From: Pseudoduganella albidiflava
Lineage (GTDB): Bacteria > Pseudomonadota > Gammaproteobacteria > Burkholderiales > Burkholderiaceae_D
DNA length: 64,000 nucleotides
Direction of reading: 5' to 3'
Assembly (NCBI RefSeq): GCF_004322755.1
Contig: NZ_CP036401.1
Coordinates: forward strand, 3,410,001 to 3,474,000
Shown: positions 19,376 through 28,568 of the stretch, in pieces
Numbering within the stretch: position 1 is the stretch's first letter
Layout: every line of letters begins with the position of its first letter
Made by a program: the position numbers and the translations under genes
Notes under the pieces: generated by a model
Seen by the model: only the letters and a program-made list of their open reading frames with translations
Databases searched by the model: none
Told to the model about the DNA's origin: nothing

Positions 19376-20263
19376 TCAGCGCACGGCTGCCCCGCTGTCG
19401 AGCCGGATCGCCGCGTCGCCGGCGATCGTGACCACCGCGGGCGCGCCATCGGCGATGTCCACCGCGACATGCACGATGCCGTCGCGGCCCAGCGCGCGGC
19501 CCTGGTGGCCTTCGAACGCCAGCCGTTTTCCGTCGTGCGGCATCAGGCCATGGCGTACCAGATAGGCGCCCAGCGGGCCATTCGCATTGCCGGTGACCGG
19601 GTCTTCGGCGATGCCGATGGCGGGGGCGAACATGCGCCCGTCCGTGCGGCCGCCGCCGACCGCGAACGGGAACCAGCCCTTGCTGCCGACTTCCCCGCTC
19701 AGGTCCGCCAGCGCCTCGGGATCGGGCTGCAGCCCGTCCAGCAAGGCACCGTCGGCCAGCGGCACCAGCACTTTCGAGTGGCCGGTCGACACCACCTGCA
19801 CGGGCAGGCCGGCCGCGAGATCGCCGGCGCGGATGCCCAGCGCCGCCGCGATCCGCCCGCGCAAGGCCTCCGCAACCGGCTCGCCGAAGGTAGGCGCGCC
19901 CTGGCGGATCGCGATGCGCCAGTCGCCCTCGTGCCGGGCCGCGGTGATGCGCTGCAGGCCGGCACCGGTCTTCTGCACGAAGCTGCCTTCGATGCCCAGC
20001 ACGGCCGCGCGCACATAGTGGGCCGCCACCGTCGCGTGGCCGCATACCGGCACCTCGACCGCCGGCGTGAAGAAGCGCACGTGCACGTCGTGGCCGCCAT
20101 CGGACGGCGCCAGCACGAACGCCGTTTCCGAATAGCCCAGTTGCGCGGCGATGCGCAGCATCGCCGTTTCGTTCATGCCATCCGCATCGAGCACCACGCC
20201 GGCCGCGTTGCCCCGCCCGGGGGTGCGGGTAAAGGCGTCCACGTGAAAAATCCTGCGTTCCAT
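19376..20263 (-). CDS. PhzF-family isomerase
   Basis: This 295-aa protein has the two-lobed PhzF fold of the diaminopimelate epimerase superfamily. The conserved catalytic Glu is in YSETAFVL (about residue 46). Other family blocks are HVDAFT near the start, FFTPAVEVPVCGHATVAAHY, and EDPVTGNANGPLGAYL. Characterised members isomerise small acids such as a phenazine precursor, but most genomic copies, like this one, stand alone and have no known substrate. The gene faces the PBP1A gene with about 70 bases between their ends. No phenazine genes are nearby, so a phenazine role is unlikely. Confidence 0.88.
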   Translation of the reverse strand: MERRIFHVDAFTRTPGRGNAAGVVLDADGMNETAMLRIAAQLGYSETAFVLAPSDGGHDVHVRFFTPAVEVPVCGHATVAAHYVRAAVLGIEGSFVQKTGAGLQRITAARHEGDWRIAIRQGAPTFGEPVAEALRGRIAAALGIRAGDLAAGLPVQVVSTGHSKVLVPLADGALLDGLQPDPEALADLSGEVGSKGWFPFAVGGGRTDGRMFAPAIGIAEDPVTGNANGPLGAYLVRHGLMPHDGKRLAFEGHQGRALGRDGIVHVAVDIADGAPAVVTIAGDAAIRLDSGAAVR

Positions 20264-20480
20264 CCATCCTCCACTGTCGGGTTTCGTCCGGCAAGCATAG
20301 CGGCTGCCTCCCCGGCGAACAATCCATGGCTGAGATAAAGACTCTTCCGCCCGGCGGGAAAATGGCGGGCGGCCGTGGCGTGAGCGCAGCGGCGCCGGGC
20401 TGGTGAAGCTGGTATGCTCACTTCCAGCGCGGCACCGGATCGCTGGAGCACCGCGCGAATCGATTCAGGAAGTACGGCAG

Positions 20481-20513
20481 GCGTCACCACAGCGTCACTA
20501 CAGCGTCACTACG
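20481..20513 (+). repeat. Three 11-bp tandem repeats just upstream of the PP2C start
   Basis: The units are GCGTCACCACA, GCGTCACTACA and GCGTCACTACG, ending nine bases before the chosen TTG start at 20523. The GGGAG ribosome-binding site begins at the end of the last unit. Confidence 0.8.
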
Positions 20514-20522
20514 GGAGTCACC

Positions 20523-21350
20523 TTGAACAGCTCGCAGCCATCGTCGCCGCGGTACCACACGCTGGATTTCGGCGTGGCGTTCGGCATCACCGACGTGGGC
20601 ACGGTGCGCCACTCGAACCAGGACACCTTCCGCGTGGCCCCGGAGCTGGGCCTGCTGGCGGTGGCCGATGGCATGGGCGGCCACGAAGGGGGCGAGATCG
20701 CCAGCGCCGGCGCCGTCGAACTGCTGTGCAGCCACCTGTCGGACGCGCCGCCCGCGGCGCCGCACGATCCGGATGCCGATCCCGATGCCACCTGGGCCGG
20801 CGTGCCGGGCGGCGCGCTGCACACCCTTCGCAGCGCGATCGAGTACGCCAACGCGCAGCTGTACGCGACGAACGTGGAGCGCGACCACGCCGATGGCATG
20901 GGCATGGGCACGACGCTGACGGGCCTGTGGCATCCCGTCCGCCACGGCCCGGCCTACCTGTTCCATGTCGGCGACAGCCGCCTGTACTGCTGGCGCGGCG
21001 GTGCGCAGGGGGAGCTGCTGCAACTGACCCGCGACCACACGCTGTACCAGCAGGCACTCGACCTGGGTGCGCCGCCGCCGCTGCCGCCCCGCAACCTGCT
21101 GCTGCAGGCGCTGGGCCCGGGCCCGGCGGTCCAGCCGGACGTGTCGGCATGGTCGCTGGCGCCGGGCGACGTCTACCTGCTGTGCAGCGACGGCCTGCAC
21201 GGCGAATCCAGCCGGGAAGCCATCGCGGCCGTGATGGCGCAGGCCCGGGAAGACAATCTCGACGCGTGCTGCGCCGAACTCGTGGACATGGCCAAGCGCG
21301 ACGGCAGCCGCGACAACATCACCGCCGTGCTGCTGCGCTGCCACGGCTGA
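20523..21350 (+). CDS. PP2C-family serine/threonine protein phosphatase
   Basis: This is a protein of about 275 aa with the full set of PP2C metal-binding motifs: DVGTVRHSNQD, VADGMGGHEGGE, GTTLTGLW, FHVGDSRLYCWR, SDGLHGE and DNITAVLL. Such stand-alone bacterial PP2Cs (PrpC/Stp type) reverse Ser/Thr phosphorylation in the cytoplasm and often accompany type VI secretion or a Hanks-type kinase. Neither is in this window. The TTG at 20523 was chosen because GGGAG lies five bases upstream and the domain begins soon after. An in-frame GTG at 20403 would run through the tandem repeats and is unlikely. Confidence 0.85.
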   Translation: MNSSQPSSPRYHTLDFGVAFGITDVGTVRHSNQDTFRVAPELGLLAVADGMGGHEGGEIASAGAVELLCSHLSDAPPAAPHDPDADPDATWAGVPGGALHTLRSAIEYANAQLYATNVERDHADGMGMGTTLTGLWHPVRHGPAYLFHVGDSRLYCWRGGAQGELLQLTRDHTLYQQALDLGAPPPLPPRNLLLQALGPGPAVQPDVSAWSLAPGDVYLLCSDGLHGESSREAIAAVMAQAREDNLDACCAELVDMAKRDGSRDNITAVLLRCHG

Positions 21351-21393
21351 GCATCGGCGGTCCTGACGGGCGACTGGGCGAGCGTGCTTGGAC

Positions 21394-21399
21394 TATAAT
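21394..21399 (+). promoter_or_regulatory. Candidate -10 box for mfd
   Basis: TATAAT lies about 185 bases upstream of the mfd ATG, giving a long leader that contains the tandem-repeat array at 21484-21548. Confidence 0.35.
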
Positions 21400-21483
21400 A
21401 TTGCCTTGCCGCCCGGCGGTCTGGCGGTGACGCCGGCGATCGCCGCAGCATTGGCCAGCACCGTCAGTACGATCCACGTGAGC

Positions 21484-21548
21484 AATCTTCGTCAGTAATC
21501 TTTGTCAATTAGCTTCGTCAATAAGCTTCGTCCACAACCATCGTCAGC
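21484..21548 (+). repeat. Degenerate ~13-bp tandem repeats in the mfd leader
   Basis: There are about five units with consensus near AAKCTTCGTCAAT: AATCTTCGTCAGT, AATCTTTGTCAATT, AGCTTCGTCAAT, AAGCTTCGTCCAC and AACCATCGTCAGC. They end 36 bases before the mfd start. Confidence 0.75.
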
Positions 21549-21584
21549 CACCACAGTCAGCAGTCACGCCAGCCCTCCCGCCGC

Positions 21585-24500
21585 ATGCCCTTCGACTTTA
21601 CACGAGCACTTCCCAAACCCGGCAACCGCTTCGCGCTGCCCGCGCTGTATGGTTCCGCCGATTCCTACGCGCTGGCACAGGCGGCGCTGCAACTGAAGAT
21701 CGAAGGCCGCATGCTGGCCGTCATCGTGGCCAGCGCCAGCGATGGCCAGCGGCTGCTCGACGAGATTCCCTGGTTCGCGTCCGCCTTGCGCTGCCACCTG
21801 CTGCCGGACTGGGAAACCCTGCCCTACGACGCCTTCTCGCCGCACCAGGACCTGGTGTCCGAGCGGCTGGCCACGCTGCACGAGATCCGCAGCGGCCAGT
21901 GCGACGTGCTGCTGGTGCCCGCCACCACGGCACTGGTGCGCATGGCGCCGCCGTCGTTCCTGGCCGCCTACACCTTCTTCTTCAAGAAGGGCGAGTCGCT
22001 CGACGAGGGCAGGCTGAAAGCCCAGCTGACGCTGGCCGGCTACACGCACGTGACGCAGGTGATGTCGCCGGGCGAATACTCGGTGCGCGGCGGCCTGATC
22101 GACCTGTTCCCGATGGGTTCCGCCCTGCCCTACCGGCTCGACCTGTTCGGCGACACCATTGAAACCATCCGCACCTTCGATGCCGACACCCAGCGCTCGC
22201 TGTATCCGGTGCAAGAGGTGCGGCTGCTGCCGGGCCGCGAATTCCCGATGGACGAAGCGGCGCGCACCACATTCCGCAGCCGCTGGCGCGAAACCTTCGA
22301 GGGTGATCCTTCGCGCTCGGTGGTCTACAAGGACATCAAGAGCGGCATCGCCTCGGCCGGCATCGAGTACTACCTGCCGCTGTTCTTCGAGGAGACGGCC
22401 ACGCTGTTCGACTACCTGCCGGACGGCGCGGCACTGGCGCTGGTGGGCGATATCGATGGCGCGATCCGCCGTTTCTGGGCCGATACCGAAAGCCGCTATA
22501 AATTCCTCAAGGCCGACCGCGAGCGCCCGATCCTGCCGCCGGAAGCGATCTTCCTGCGCGACGAGGCCTTCTTCACGTGCGCCAAGCGGCATGCCCGCAT
22601 CACGATCGGCAAGAGCCTGGACGGCGAGCCGTCCGAGCTGTCGGCGCCGGTGCCGAACATCGCCGTCAACCGCCACCAGGACGATCCGCTGACCAACCTG
22701 CGCGCCTACGTGATGCGGCCGGACCTGCGCGTGATGATCTGCGCCGATTCGGCGGGCCGCCGCGAAACGCTGCAGCAGTACTTCGCCGAGTTCGACCTGC
22801 ACCCGGCCCTGGTCGACGGTTTCGGCGGCTTCCTGGCCTCGCACGACCGCATCGTGCTGGGCGTGGCGCCGCTGCAGGCCGGTTTCGAACTGCACGCCGG
22901 CGCCGAGACGCTGGTGTTCATCACCGAGACCGAGATCTATGCCGGCTCGGGCCGCCGCGTCGGCAAGAAGAAGCAGGAAGCCGTCACGCAGGTCGAATCG
23001 ATGGTGCGCGACCTGTCCGAGCTGAAGATCGGCGACCCGGTGGTGCACATCAACCACGGCATCGGCCGCTACATGGGCCTGGTGAGCATGGACCTGGGCG
23101 AAGGCGAGACCGAGTTCCTGCACCTGGAATACGCCAAGGACACCAAGCTGTACGTGCCGGTCTCGCAGCTGCACGTGATCTCGCGCTACTCGGGCGGTGC
23201 GCCGGAAGACGCGCCGCTGCACGCGCTCGGCTCCGGCCAGTGGGACAAGGCCAAGCGCAAGGCCGCCGAACAGGTGCGCGACACGGCGGCCGAGCTGCTC
23301 AACCTGTATGCCCGGCGCGCCGCGCGCCAGGGCCATGCCTTCGAATACTCGTCGCACGACTACGAGCGTTTCGCCGAAAGCTTCGGCTTCGACGAGACGC
23401 CCGACCAGGCGGCCGCGATCCTCAACGTGATCCGCGACATGACCTCCGGCAAGCCGATGGACCGGCTGGTGTGCGGCGATGTCGGCTTCGGAAAGACCGA
23501 GGTGGCGCTGCGCGCCGCCTTCATCGCCGTGATGGGCGGCAAGCAGGTGGCGATCCTGGCGCCGACCACGCTGCTCGCCGAGCAGCATGCGCAGACCTTC
23601 GCCGACCGCTTCGCCGACTGGCCCGTGAAGATCGCCGAGATGTCGCGCTTCCGCACCGGCAAGGAAATCGCCACCGCGATCAAGGGCATGGCCGACGGCA
23701 CGCTGGACATCGTGATCGGCACCCACAAGCTGCTGTCGGAAGACGTGAAGTTCACCCGCCTGGGCCTTGTCATCATCGACGAGGAACACCGCTTCGGCGT
23801 GCGCCAGAAGGAAGCGCTGAAGTCGCTGCGCGCCGAAGTGGACGTACTGACGCTGACGGCCACGCCGATTCCCCGCACGCTGGGCATGGCGCTGGAAGGC
23901 TTGCGCGACTTTTCCGTGATCGCCACGGCGCCGCAAAAGCGCCTGGCCATCAAGACCTTCGTGCGCAGCGAGGATGGCTCGATCATCCGCGAGGCGATCC
24001 TGCGCGAACTGAAGCGCGGCGGCCAGGTGTACTTCCTGCACAACGAAGTGGAGACCATCCAGAACCGGCTGGCGCAACTGACCGAGCTGGTGCCCGAGGC
24101 ACGCATCGCCGTCGCCCACGGGCAGATGCACGAGCGCGACCTGGAAAAGGTGATGCGCGACTTCGTGGCGCAGCGCTACAACATCCTGCTGTGCACCACG
24201 ATCATCGAAACCGGTATCGACGTGCCCACCGCGAACACCATCATCATGCACCGCGCCGACAAGTTCGGCCTGGCCCAGCTGCACCAGTTGCGCGGCCGGG
24301 TCGGCCGTTCGCACCACCAGGCCTATGCCTACCTGCTGGTGAACGACGTGCAGTCGCTGTCGAAGCAGGCGCAGCGCCGGCTCGACGCGATCCAGCAGAT
24401 GGAAGAACTGGGCAGCGGTTTTTATCTCGCCATGCACGACCTGGAAATCCGCGGTGCCGGCGAAGTGCTGGGCGAAAGCCAGTCGGGCGAAATGCTCGAA

Positions 24501-25028
24501 GTGGGCTTCCAGCTGTATACCGACATGCTGAACGAAGCGGTGCGCGCGCTGAAGGCCGGCAAGGAGCCGGACCTGGCGGCGCCGCTGGCCACCACCACCG
24601 AGATCAACCTGCACGTGCCGGCGCTGCTGCCGGCCGACTTCTGCGGCGACGTGCACGAGCGCCTGTCGATCTACAAGCGGCTGGCCAACTGCGAATCGCA
24701 GGAAGCGCTCGACGGCCTGCAGGAAGAATTGATCGACCGTTTCGGCAAGTTGCCGGAACCGGCCAAGGCGCTGGTGGAAACGCACCGGCTGCGGGTTGCC
24801 GCAAAGACCGTCGGTATTGTTAAAATCGATGCCCACGGAGAAGCAGCGAACCTGCAATTCATGCCGCAGCCGCCCATCGACCCGATGCGCATCATCACCC
24901 TGATCCAGAAGCACAAGCACATCAAGCTGAACGGGCAGGACAAGCTGAAGATCACCGCGAGCATGCCCGACCTGGCGGCACGCGTCGCGCAGATCAAGAC
25001 CGCCATCAAACAATTGACTTCCCCCTGA
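21585..25028 (+). CDS. mfd: Transcription-repair coupling factor
   Basis: This 1147-aa protein matches Mfd length. It removes RNA polymerase stalled at DNA lesions and recruits UvrA. The N-terminal UvrB-like module (about residues 1-350) shows YDAFSPHQDLVSERL and the GEYSVRGGLIDLFP block. The RNA polymerase-interacting (CarD-like) domain begins near IGDPVVHINHGIGRY. The RecG-like translocase has Walker A GDVGFGKTEVALRA, the DEEH box IIDEEHRFGVRQKE, TATPIPRTL, and motif VI QLRGRVGRSHHQAYAYLL. The C-terminal TRCF domain is complete. serB follows after 24 bases on the same strand, probably co-transcribed. Confidence 0.97.
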   Translation: MPFDFTRALPKPGNRFALPALYGSADSYALAQAALQLKIEGRMLAVIVASASDGQRLLDEIPWFASALRCHLLPDWETLPYDAFSPHQDLVSERLATLHEIRSGQCDVLLVPATTALVRMAPPSFLAAYTFFFKKGESLDEGRLKAQLTLAGYTHVTQVMSPGEYSVRGGLIDLFPMGSALPYRLDLFGDTIETIRTFDADTQRSLYPVQEVRLLPGREFPMDEAARTTFRSRWRETFEGDPSRSVVYKDIKSGIASAGIEYYLPLFFEETATLFDYLPDGAALALVGDIDGAIRRFWADTESRYKFLKADRERPILPPEAIFLRDEAFFTCAKRHARITIGKSLDGEPSELSAPVPNIAVNRHQDDPLTNLRAYVMRPDLRVMICADSAGRRETLQQYFAEFDLHPALVDGFGGFLASHDRIVLGVAPLQAGFELHAGAETLVFITETEIYAGSGRRVGKKKQEAVTQVESMVRDLSELKIGDPVVHINHGIGRYMGLVSMDLGEGETEFLHLEYAKDTKLYVPVSQLHVISRYSGGAPEDAPLHALGSGQWDKAKRKAAEQVRDTAAELLNLYARRAARQGHAFEYSSHDYERFAESFGFDETPDQAAAILNVIRDMTSGKPMDRLVCGDVGFGKTEVALRAAFIAVMGGKQVAILAPTTLLAEQHAQTFADRFADWPVKIAEMSRFRTGKEIATAIKGMADGTLDIVIGTHKLLSEDVKFTRLGLVIIDEEHRFGVRQKEALKSLRAEVDVLTLTATPIPRTLGMALEGLRDFSVIATAPQKRLAIKTFVRSEDGSIIREAILRELKRGGQVYFLHNEVETIQNRLAQLTELVPEARIAVAHGQMHERDLEKVMRDFVAQRYNILLCTTIIETGIDVPTANTIIMHRADKFGLAQLHQLRGRVGRSHHQAYAYLLVNDVQSLSKQAQRRLDAIQQMEELGSGFYLAMHDLEIRGAGEVLGESQSGEMLEVGFQLYTDMLNEAVRALKAGKEPDLAAPLATTTEINLHVPALLPADFCGDVHERLSIYKRLANCESQEALDGLQEELIDRFGKLPEPAKALVETHRLRVAAKTVGIVKIDAHGEAANLQFMPQPPIDPMRIITLIQKHKHIKLNGQDKLKITASMPDLAARVAQIKTAIKQLTSP

Positions 25029-25052
25029 ACCTAGCCGGACCAATCCAGCCCG

Positions 25053-25919
25053 ATGAATCAAGTACAAGACGTCACCATGAACCTCGTCCTGCAAGGGCTC
25101 GACGACTGTTATCCGCGCCTCGAGCGCATCGCGGCGCTGACCGCGCCGCAGCGCGTCACGCGCATTTCCGATACGGCGCTGCGCTGCGAGGGCATCGCCT
25201 TTTCGCCCGCGCTGCGCCAGACCATCGAGGTGGCCGCCCATGCGGCCGAGCTGGACGCCACGTACATGATGGGCGCGCAGCGCCTGGCCGACTTCAAACT
25301 GGTGGCGATGGACATGGATTCCACGCTGATCACGATCGAATGCATCGACGAGATCGCCGACATGCAGGGCCTGAAACCGCAGGTGGCGGCGATCACCGAG
25401 GCGGCCATGCGCGGCGAACTGGATTTCTCGGAAAGCCTGCGCCGCCGCGTGGCGCTGCTCGAAGGACTCGATGCTTCGGCGCTGGAGCGCGTGTTCGAGG
25501 AACGGCTGCGCCTTTCGCCCGGCGCCGAGCGCATGCTGAAGGCCGTGCAGGCGGCCGGCCTGAAGACGCTGCTGGTGTCCGGCGGCTTCACCTATTTCAC
25601 CGACCGCCTGAAGCCGATGCTGGGCCTGGACTTCACCCGCGCCAACCAGCTGGAAATCGTCGACGGCAAGCTGACCGGCAAGGTGCTGGGCGATATCGTC
25701 GACGCCGAGGCCAAGCGCGCGACCGTCGAGCAGGTCTGCGCCACGCTGGGCATTTCGCCGGACCAGGCGATCGTGATGGGCGATGGCGCCAACGACCTGA
25801 AGATGATGGGGATCGCCGGCATGTCGGTGGCGTTCCGCGCCAAGCCGGTCGTGCGCGAGCAGGCCACGGTGGCGCTGAACTACGTCGGGCTGGACGGCAT
25901 CCTCAATTTGCTGGACTGA
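25053..25919 (+). CDS. serB: Phosphoserine phosphatase
   Basis: This 288-aa HAD phosphatase performs the last step of serine synthesis, dephosphorylating L-phosphoserine. The nucleophile motif is MDMDSTLITIECIDE (Asp87/Asp89). Motif II is TLLVSGGFTYFTDRLKP and motif IV is MGDGANDLKMM, diagnostic for SerB. The N-terminal ~80 residues (NLVLQGLDDCYPRLERIAAL) correspond to a shortened ACT-like regulatory region. An internal in-frame ATG (25077) could be the true start. Cytoplasmic; last gene of the mfd-serB pair. Confidence 0.95.
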   Translation: MNQVQDVTMNLVLQGLDDCYPRLERIAALTAPQRVTRISDTALRCEGIAFSPALRQTIEVAAHAAELDATYMMGAQRLADFKLVAMDMDSTLITIECIDEIADMQGLKPQVAAITEAAMRGELDFSESLRRRVALLEGLDASALERVFEERLRLSPGAERMLKAVQAAGLKTLLVSGGFTYFTDRLKPMLGLDFTRANQLEIVDGKLTGKVLGDIVDAEAKRATVEQVCATLGISPDQAIVMGDGANDLKMMGIAGMSVAFRAKPVVREQATVALNYVGLDGILNLLD

Positions 25920-25992
25920 GCTGCCCCGCCGGGTTCGGGACGACCACGCCGTCCAGCCGCAGTGGTCAATGCGGCTGGCGGCGTTCGCGGCC

Positions 25993-26275
25993 TGGTGTCG
26001 GACACCGGTCCTTCGATGTCGGACACTGATGCCGCTTCAATAAGCTTCCCCCAAGTGCAAATTCCGGGGTCAGGAGGGAGTACTGGCTGGTAGGCCAGTA
26101 CCGCTACGCCGGCAAGGAGCGATGCTCCTTGAAACCCCGGCTACGCCCCGCCGGGGTGAAGCAGGGGTTTCGCGAAGCATGCTTCGCGCCTGCGGAACGG
26201 TGCTGGCATGCAGGCCAGCATTCCTTCCTGACCCCAGCCCTTCGCCGTTGGGGGTGAGTGCATGCGCTTTCAATC
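25993..26275 (-). repeat. Nested-palindrome intergenic element, copy C (long form, reverse orientation)
   Basis: The host arms run in reverse: CCCCCAAGTGCAAATTCCGG near 26048 and TTGGGGGTGAGTGCATGCGC near 26249-26268. Between GGGGTCAG (26066) and CTGACCCC (26228-26235) lies a ~165-bp core packed with palindromes: GTACTGGCTGGTAGGCCAGTAC, AGGAGCGATGCTCCT, CCCCG..CGGGG, GCGAAGCATGCTTCGC and GCTGGCATGCAGGCCAGC. The flanks carry GGTGTCGGACACCGG and ATGTCGGACACTGATGCCGC. The core points the opposite way, relative to its arms, from copies E and F. Confidence 0.85.
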
Positions 26276-26321
26276 AGGCACCCATTCGCGTAACCGGCCG
26301 GCATCGCGCCGGCCCTGTAAC

Positions 26322-27515
26322 CTACTGCACCGCGCCATTCTCCCGCAACCGGGCAATATCGGCCGCCGTCATGCCCAGCTGGGCCAGCACGGCATCGGTA
26401 TGTTCGCCCAGCGCCGGGCCCTGCCAGCGCACCGCGCCCGGGGTTGCCGACAGCTTCGGCACGATCCCCGGCATGGCCACCTCGACACCGTCCGGCAGCG
26501 TCTGGCGCAGGATCATGTCGCGCGCCTGGTAGTGCGGATCGGCGACGATGTCGGCCACTGAATAGATGCGGCCGGCCGGCACGTCGGCCGCTTCCAGCTC
26601 CGCCAGCACGCGCTCGATCGGATGGCGCGACGTCCAGCCGGCGATCGCGGCATCGATCAGCGCGGCCTGCGCGGCGCGGCCGTCGTTTTGCGCGAATTGC
26701 GGGTCGTCGGCCAGGTCCTGCCGCCCGATCACGGCCATCAGCCGCTTGTAGATCGGGTTGCTGTTGCCGGCGATGACGACGTAGGCGCCGTCGCGCGTGG
26801 GATACGTATTGGATGGCGCGATGCCCGGCAAGGCGCCGCCGCTGCGCTCGCGCACGTGGCCCAGCAGGTCGTATTCCGGCACCAGGCTTTCCATCAGGTT
26901 GAACACGCTCTCCACGAGCGACACGTCGACCACCTGGCCGTCGCCCTGCCCCGTCTTCACGCGCAGCACCGACATCAGCGCGCCCATCACCGCATGCAGC
27001 GACGCCAGCGAATCGCCCAGGCTGACGCCGACACGGGCCGGCACGCCGCCCGCCTCGCCGGTGGTGTAGCGGATACCGCCCATCGCCTCGCCAATGGCGC
27101 CAAAGCCCGGCCGGTCTTTATAGGGGCCGGTCTGGCCGTAGCCGGAAATGCGCACCATCGTCAGTTTCGGATTCAGCGCGTGGAGCACGTCCCAGCCGAG
27201 ACCGAGCTTTTCCAGCGCGCCGGGTTTCATGTTTTCAATCAGGACATCGGCATCCTCCAGCAGGCGCTTGACGATGGCGATGCCGTCCGCGCTCTTCAGG
27301 TTCAGCGCGATCGAGCGCTTGTTGCGCGACTGCAGGTACCACCACAGCGACGTGCCGTTGTGCAGCTTGCGCCACTTGCGGATCGGGTCGCCGTCGCCGG
27401 GCGCCTCGATCTTGATCACGTCGGCGCCGAATTCGGCCATCAGCCGCGCCGCGAACGGCGCCGCGATCAGTGCGCCGATTTCAATTACCTTGATGCCAGC
27501 CAGGGGTCCGCTCAT
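26322..27515 (-). CDS. Family III CoA-transferase (CaiB/BaiF type)
   Basis: This 397-aa protein starts MSGPLAGIKVIEIGALIAAP, with GGAGAAG upstream of the ATG at 27515. Family III CoA-transferases move CoA between organic acids through an aspartyl-CoA thioester. The catalytic Asp is in RVGVSLGDSLASLHA (about residue 170). Other family blocks are ADVIKIEAPGDGDPIR, SRNKRSIALNLK and the C-terminal GEHTDAVLAQLGM. The acyl substrate cannot be assigned, and no partner dehydrogenase or dehydratase is adjacent. Convergent with serB, with a repeat element between; a small gap separates it from tspO on the same strand. Confidence 0.9.
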   Translation of the reverse strand: MSGPLAGIKVIEIGALIAAPFAARLMAEFGADVIKIEAPGDGDPIRKWRKLHNGTSLWWYLQSRNKRSIALNLKSADGIAIVKRLLEDADVLIENMKPGALEKLGLGWDVLHALNPKLTMVRISGYGQTGPYKDRPGFGAIGEAMGGIRYTTGEAGGVPARVGVSLGDSLASLHAVMGALMSVLRVKTGQGDGQVVDVSLVESVFNLMESLVPEYDLLGHVRERSGGALPGIAPSNTYPTRDGAYVVIAGNSNPIYKRLMAVIGRQDLADDPQFAQNDGRAAQAALIDAAIAGWTSRHPIERVLAELEAADVPAGRIYSVADIVADPHYQARDMILRQTLPDGVEVAMPGIVPKLSATPGAVRWQGPALGEHTDAVLAQLGMTAADIARLRENGAVQ

Positions 27516-27578
27516 GTCTCTTCTCCAATGTAATCCGGGGAGCATAGACAACGGCGGCGCATCCGTCCAGGGGTGGCG

Positions 27579-28076
27579 CTACCCCAGCAATTGCGGGTTG
27601 CGCTGCCAGCAGGCGAACGTCAGCGCGCTGGCGTACGTGACCCAGGCGAGGTAAGGCAGCAGCAGGATGCCGGCGATGCGGCGCGCCTTCCAGAACGCGA
27701 CCGTGGTCGCCAGGATCAGCGCCCACAGCACCAGCACTTCCGCGAATGCGGCGGCGCCGAGGTGCCAGCCGAAGAACAGCCAGCTCCACAGCGCGTTGGC
27801 GGCCAGCTGCACGAGGTACAGGCCGAGCGTGCGGGGTGCCGTCGAAAAGCCGCGGGTGCGCCACACCAGGAAGGCGGCGATCGCCATCAGCAGGTACAGC
27901 ACCGTCCATGCCGGGCCGAACACGCCGGCGGGCGGTGCCCAATCCGGCTTGTCCAGCTGCGCGTAGAAGCGCGGCGCATCCTGCGAGGCCCAGGTGCCCA
28001 GCGCGGCGGCGGCGAAGGTGACCAGCAGCCAGCCGGCGAGATGCTTGATGTTGTCGGCAAGTCGGTGCGTATTCAT
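27579..28076 (-). CDS. tspO: TspO/MBR family tryptophan-rich sensory protein
   Basis: This 165-aa membrane protein has five predicted helices and the Trp/Pro-rich signature LDKPDWAPPAGVFGPAWTVLY, followed by LVQLAANALWSWLFFGWHLG. TspO proteins bind porphyrins and other small hydrophobic ligands and influence oxidative-stress or tetrapyrrole responses. The ATG at 28076 is preferred; ten further in-frame residues upstream add nothing recognisable. It follows the same strand as the CoA-transferase but functional linkage is unclear. It is divergent from the cytochrome c gene. Confidence 0.9.
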   Translation of the reverse strand: MNTHRLADNIKHLAGWLLVTFAAAALGTWASQDAPRFYAQLDKPDWAPPAGVFGPAWTVLYLLMAIAAFLVWRTRGFSTAPRTLGLYLVQLAANALWSWLFFGWHLGAAAFAEVLVLWALILATTVAFWKARRIAGILLLPYLAWVTYASALTFACWQRNPQLLG

Positions 28077-28155
28077 GGTCGGTGCGCTTCGTTGAAGGAA
28101 TGCCAACTGTAGCAGCCGGACCCGCTGGACGGCGCACGGGCGGCCCCGGCGGGTC

Positions 28156-28161
28156 TATAAT
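28156..28161 (+). promoter_or_regulatory. -10 box almost touching the cytochrome c start codon
   Basis: TATAAT ends six bases before the ATG at 28168. A typical start site seven bases after the -10 would begin the mRNA at, or next to, that ATG. Confidence 0.5.
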
Positions 28162-28167
28162 CAGGCC

Positions 28168-28566
28168 ATGAAACGTCGCGCCATGAAACGATCCGGCCTT
28201 GTCCATGTCCCTGTGCTGTTGATTGCCATGCTGCCTGCCCTGAATGCCAACGCCGCCCCCGCCGCCGACCCGAAGGCCGGCGCGGCCGCGTTCCGGGTGT
28301 GCGCCTCGTGCCACCAGGTGGGGCCCGGTGCCCGCAACGCGTTCGGCCCGCACCTCAACCAGCTGTTCGGCCGCCGCGCCGGCAGCACGCAATATGCCTA
28401 TTCCGCCGCGATGAAGAAGTCGCCGGTCGTCTGGAACGACAAGACCCTGGCCGCGTTCCTGCGCGATCCGGACGACGTCGTGCCGGGCACGAAGATGCGC
28501 CTGTGGGGTTATTCCGACGAGCGCAAGATCGCCAACCTGCTTGCCTACCTGCGTCAATACCAATAA
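28168..28566 (+). CDS. Periplasmic class I c-type cytochrome
   Basis: This 132-aa protein has a signal peptide (LVHVPVLLIAMLPALNANA, cleavage after ANA) and one mature cytochrome c domain. The haem attachment site is CASCH (about residues 45-49) and the likely Met ligand is in VPGTKMRLWG. Size and spacing match soluble cytochrome c2/c-550-like electron carriers. Two possible start codons sit in a short direct repeat (GCCATGAAACG twice, 28165 and 28180), and neither has a Shine-Dalgarno sequence. It is followed two bases later by a small conserved-looking gene on the same strand. Confidence 0.88.
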   Translation: MKRRAMKRSGLVHVPVLLIAMLPALNANAAPAADPKAGAAAFRVCASCHQVGPGARNAFGPHLNQLFGRRAGSTQYAYSAAMKKSPVVWNDKTLAAFLRDPDDVVPGTKMRLWGYSDERKIANLLAYLRQYQ

Positions 28567-28568
28567 TC

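Noticed and set aside
19376..20263. PhzF protein as evidence for phenazine synthesis
   Set aside because: No other phz genes are present in the window, and PhzF-family proteins are common outside phenazine producers.
21564..25241. Very long minus-strand ORF (1225 residues) antisense to mfd
   Set aside because: Same reason as above: mfd motifs are intact on the plus strand and the antisense frame has no recognisable domain.
26070..26304. Small minus-strand ORFs inside repeat copy C (66-67 residues), with similar ones in copies E and F
   Set aside because: Their frames run entirely through the palindromic repeat and change with copy orientation. They have no ribosome-binding site, so they are not genes.
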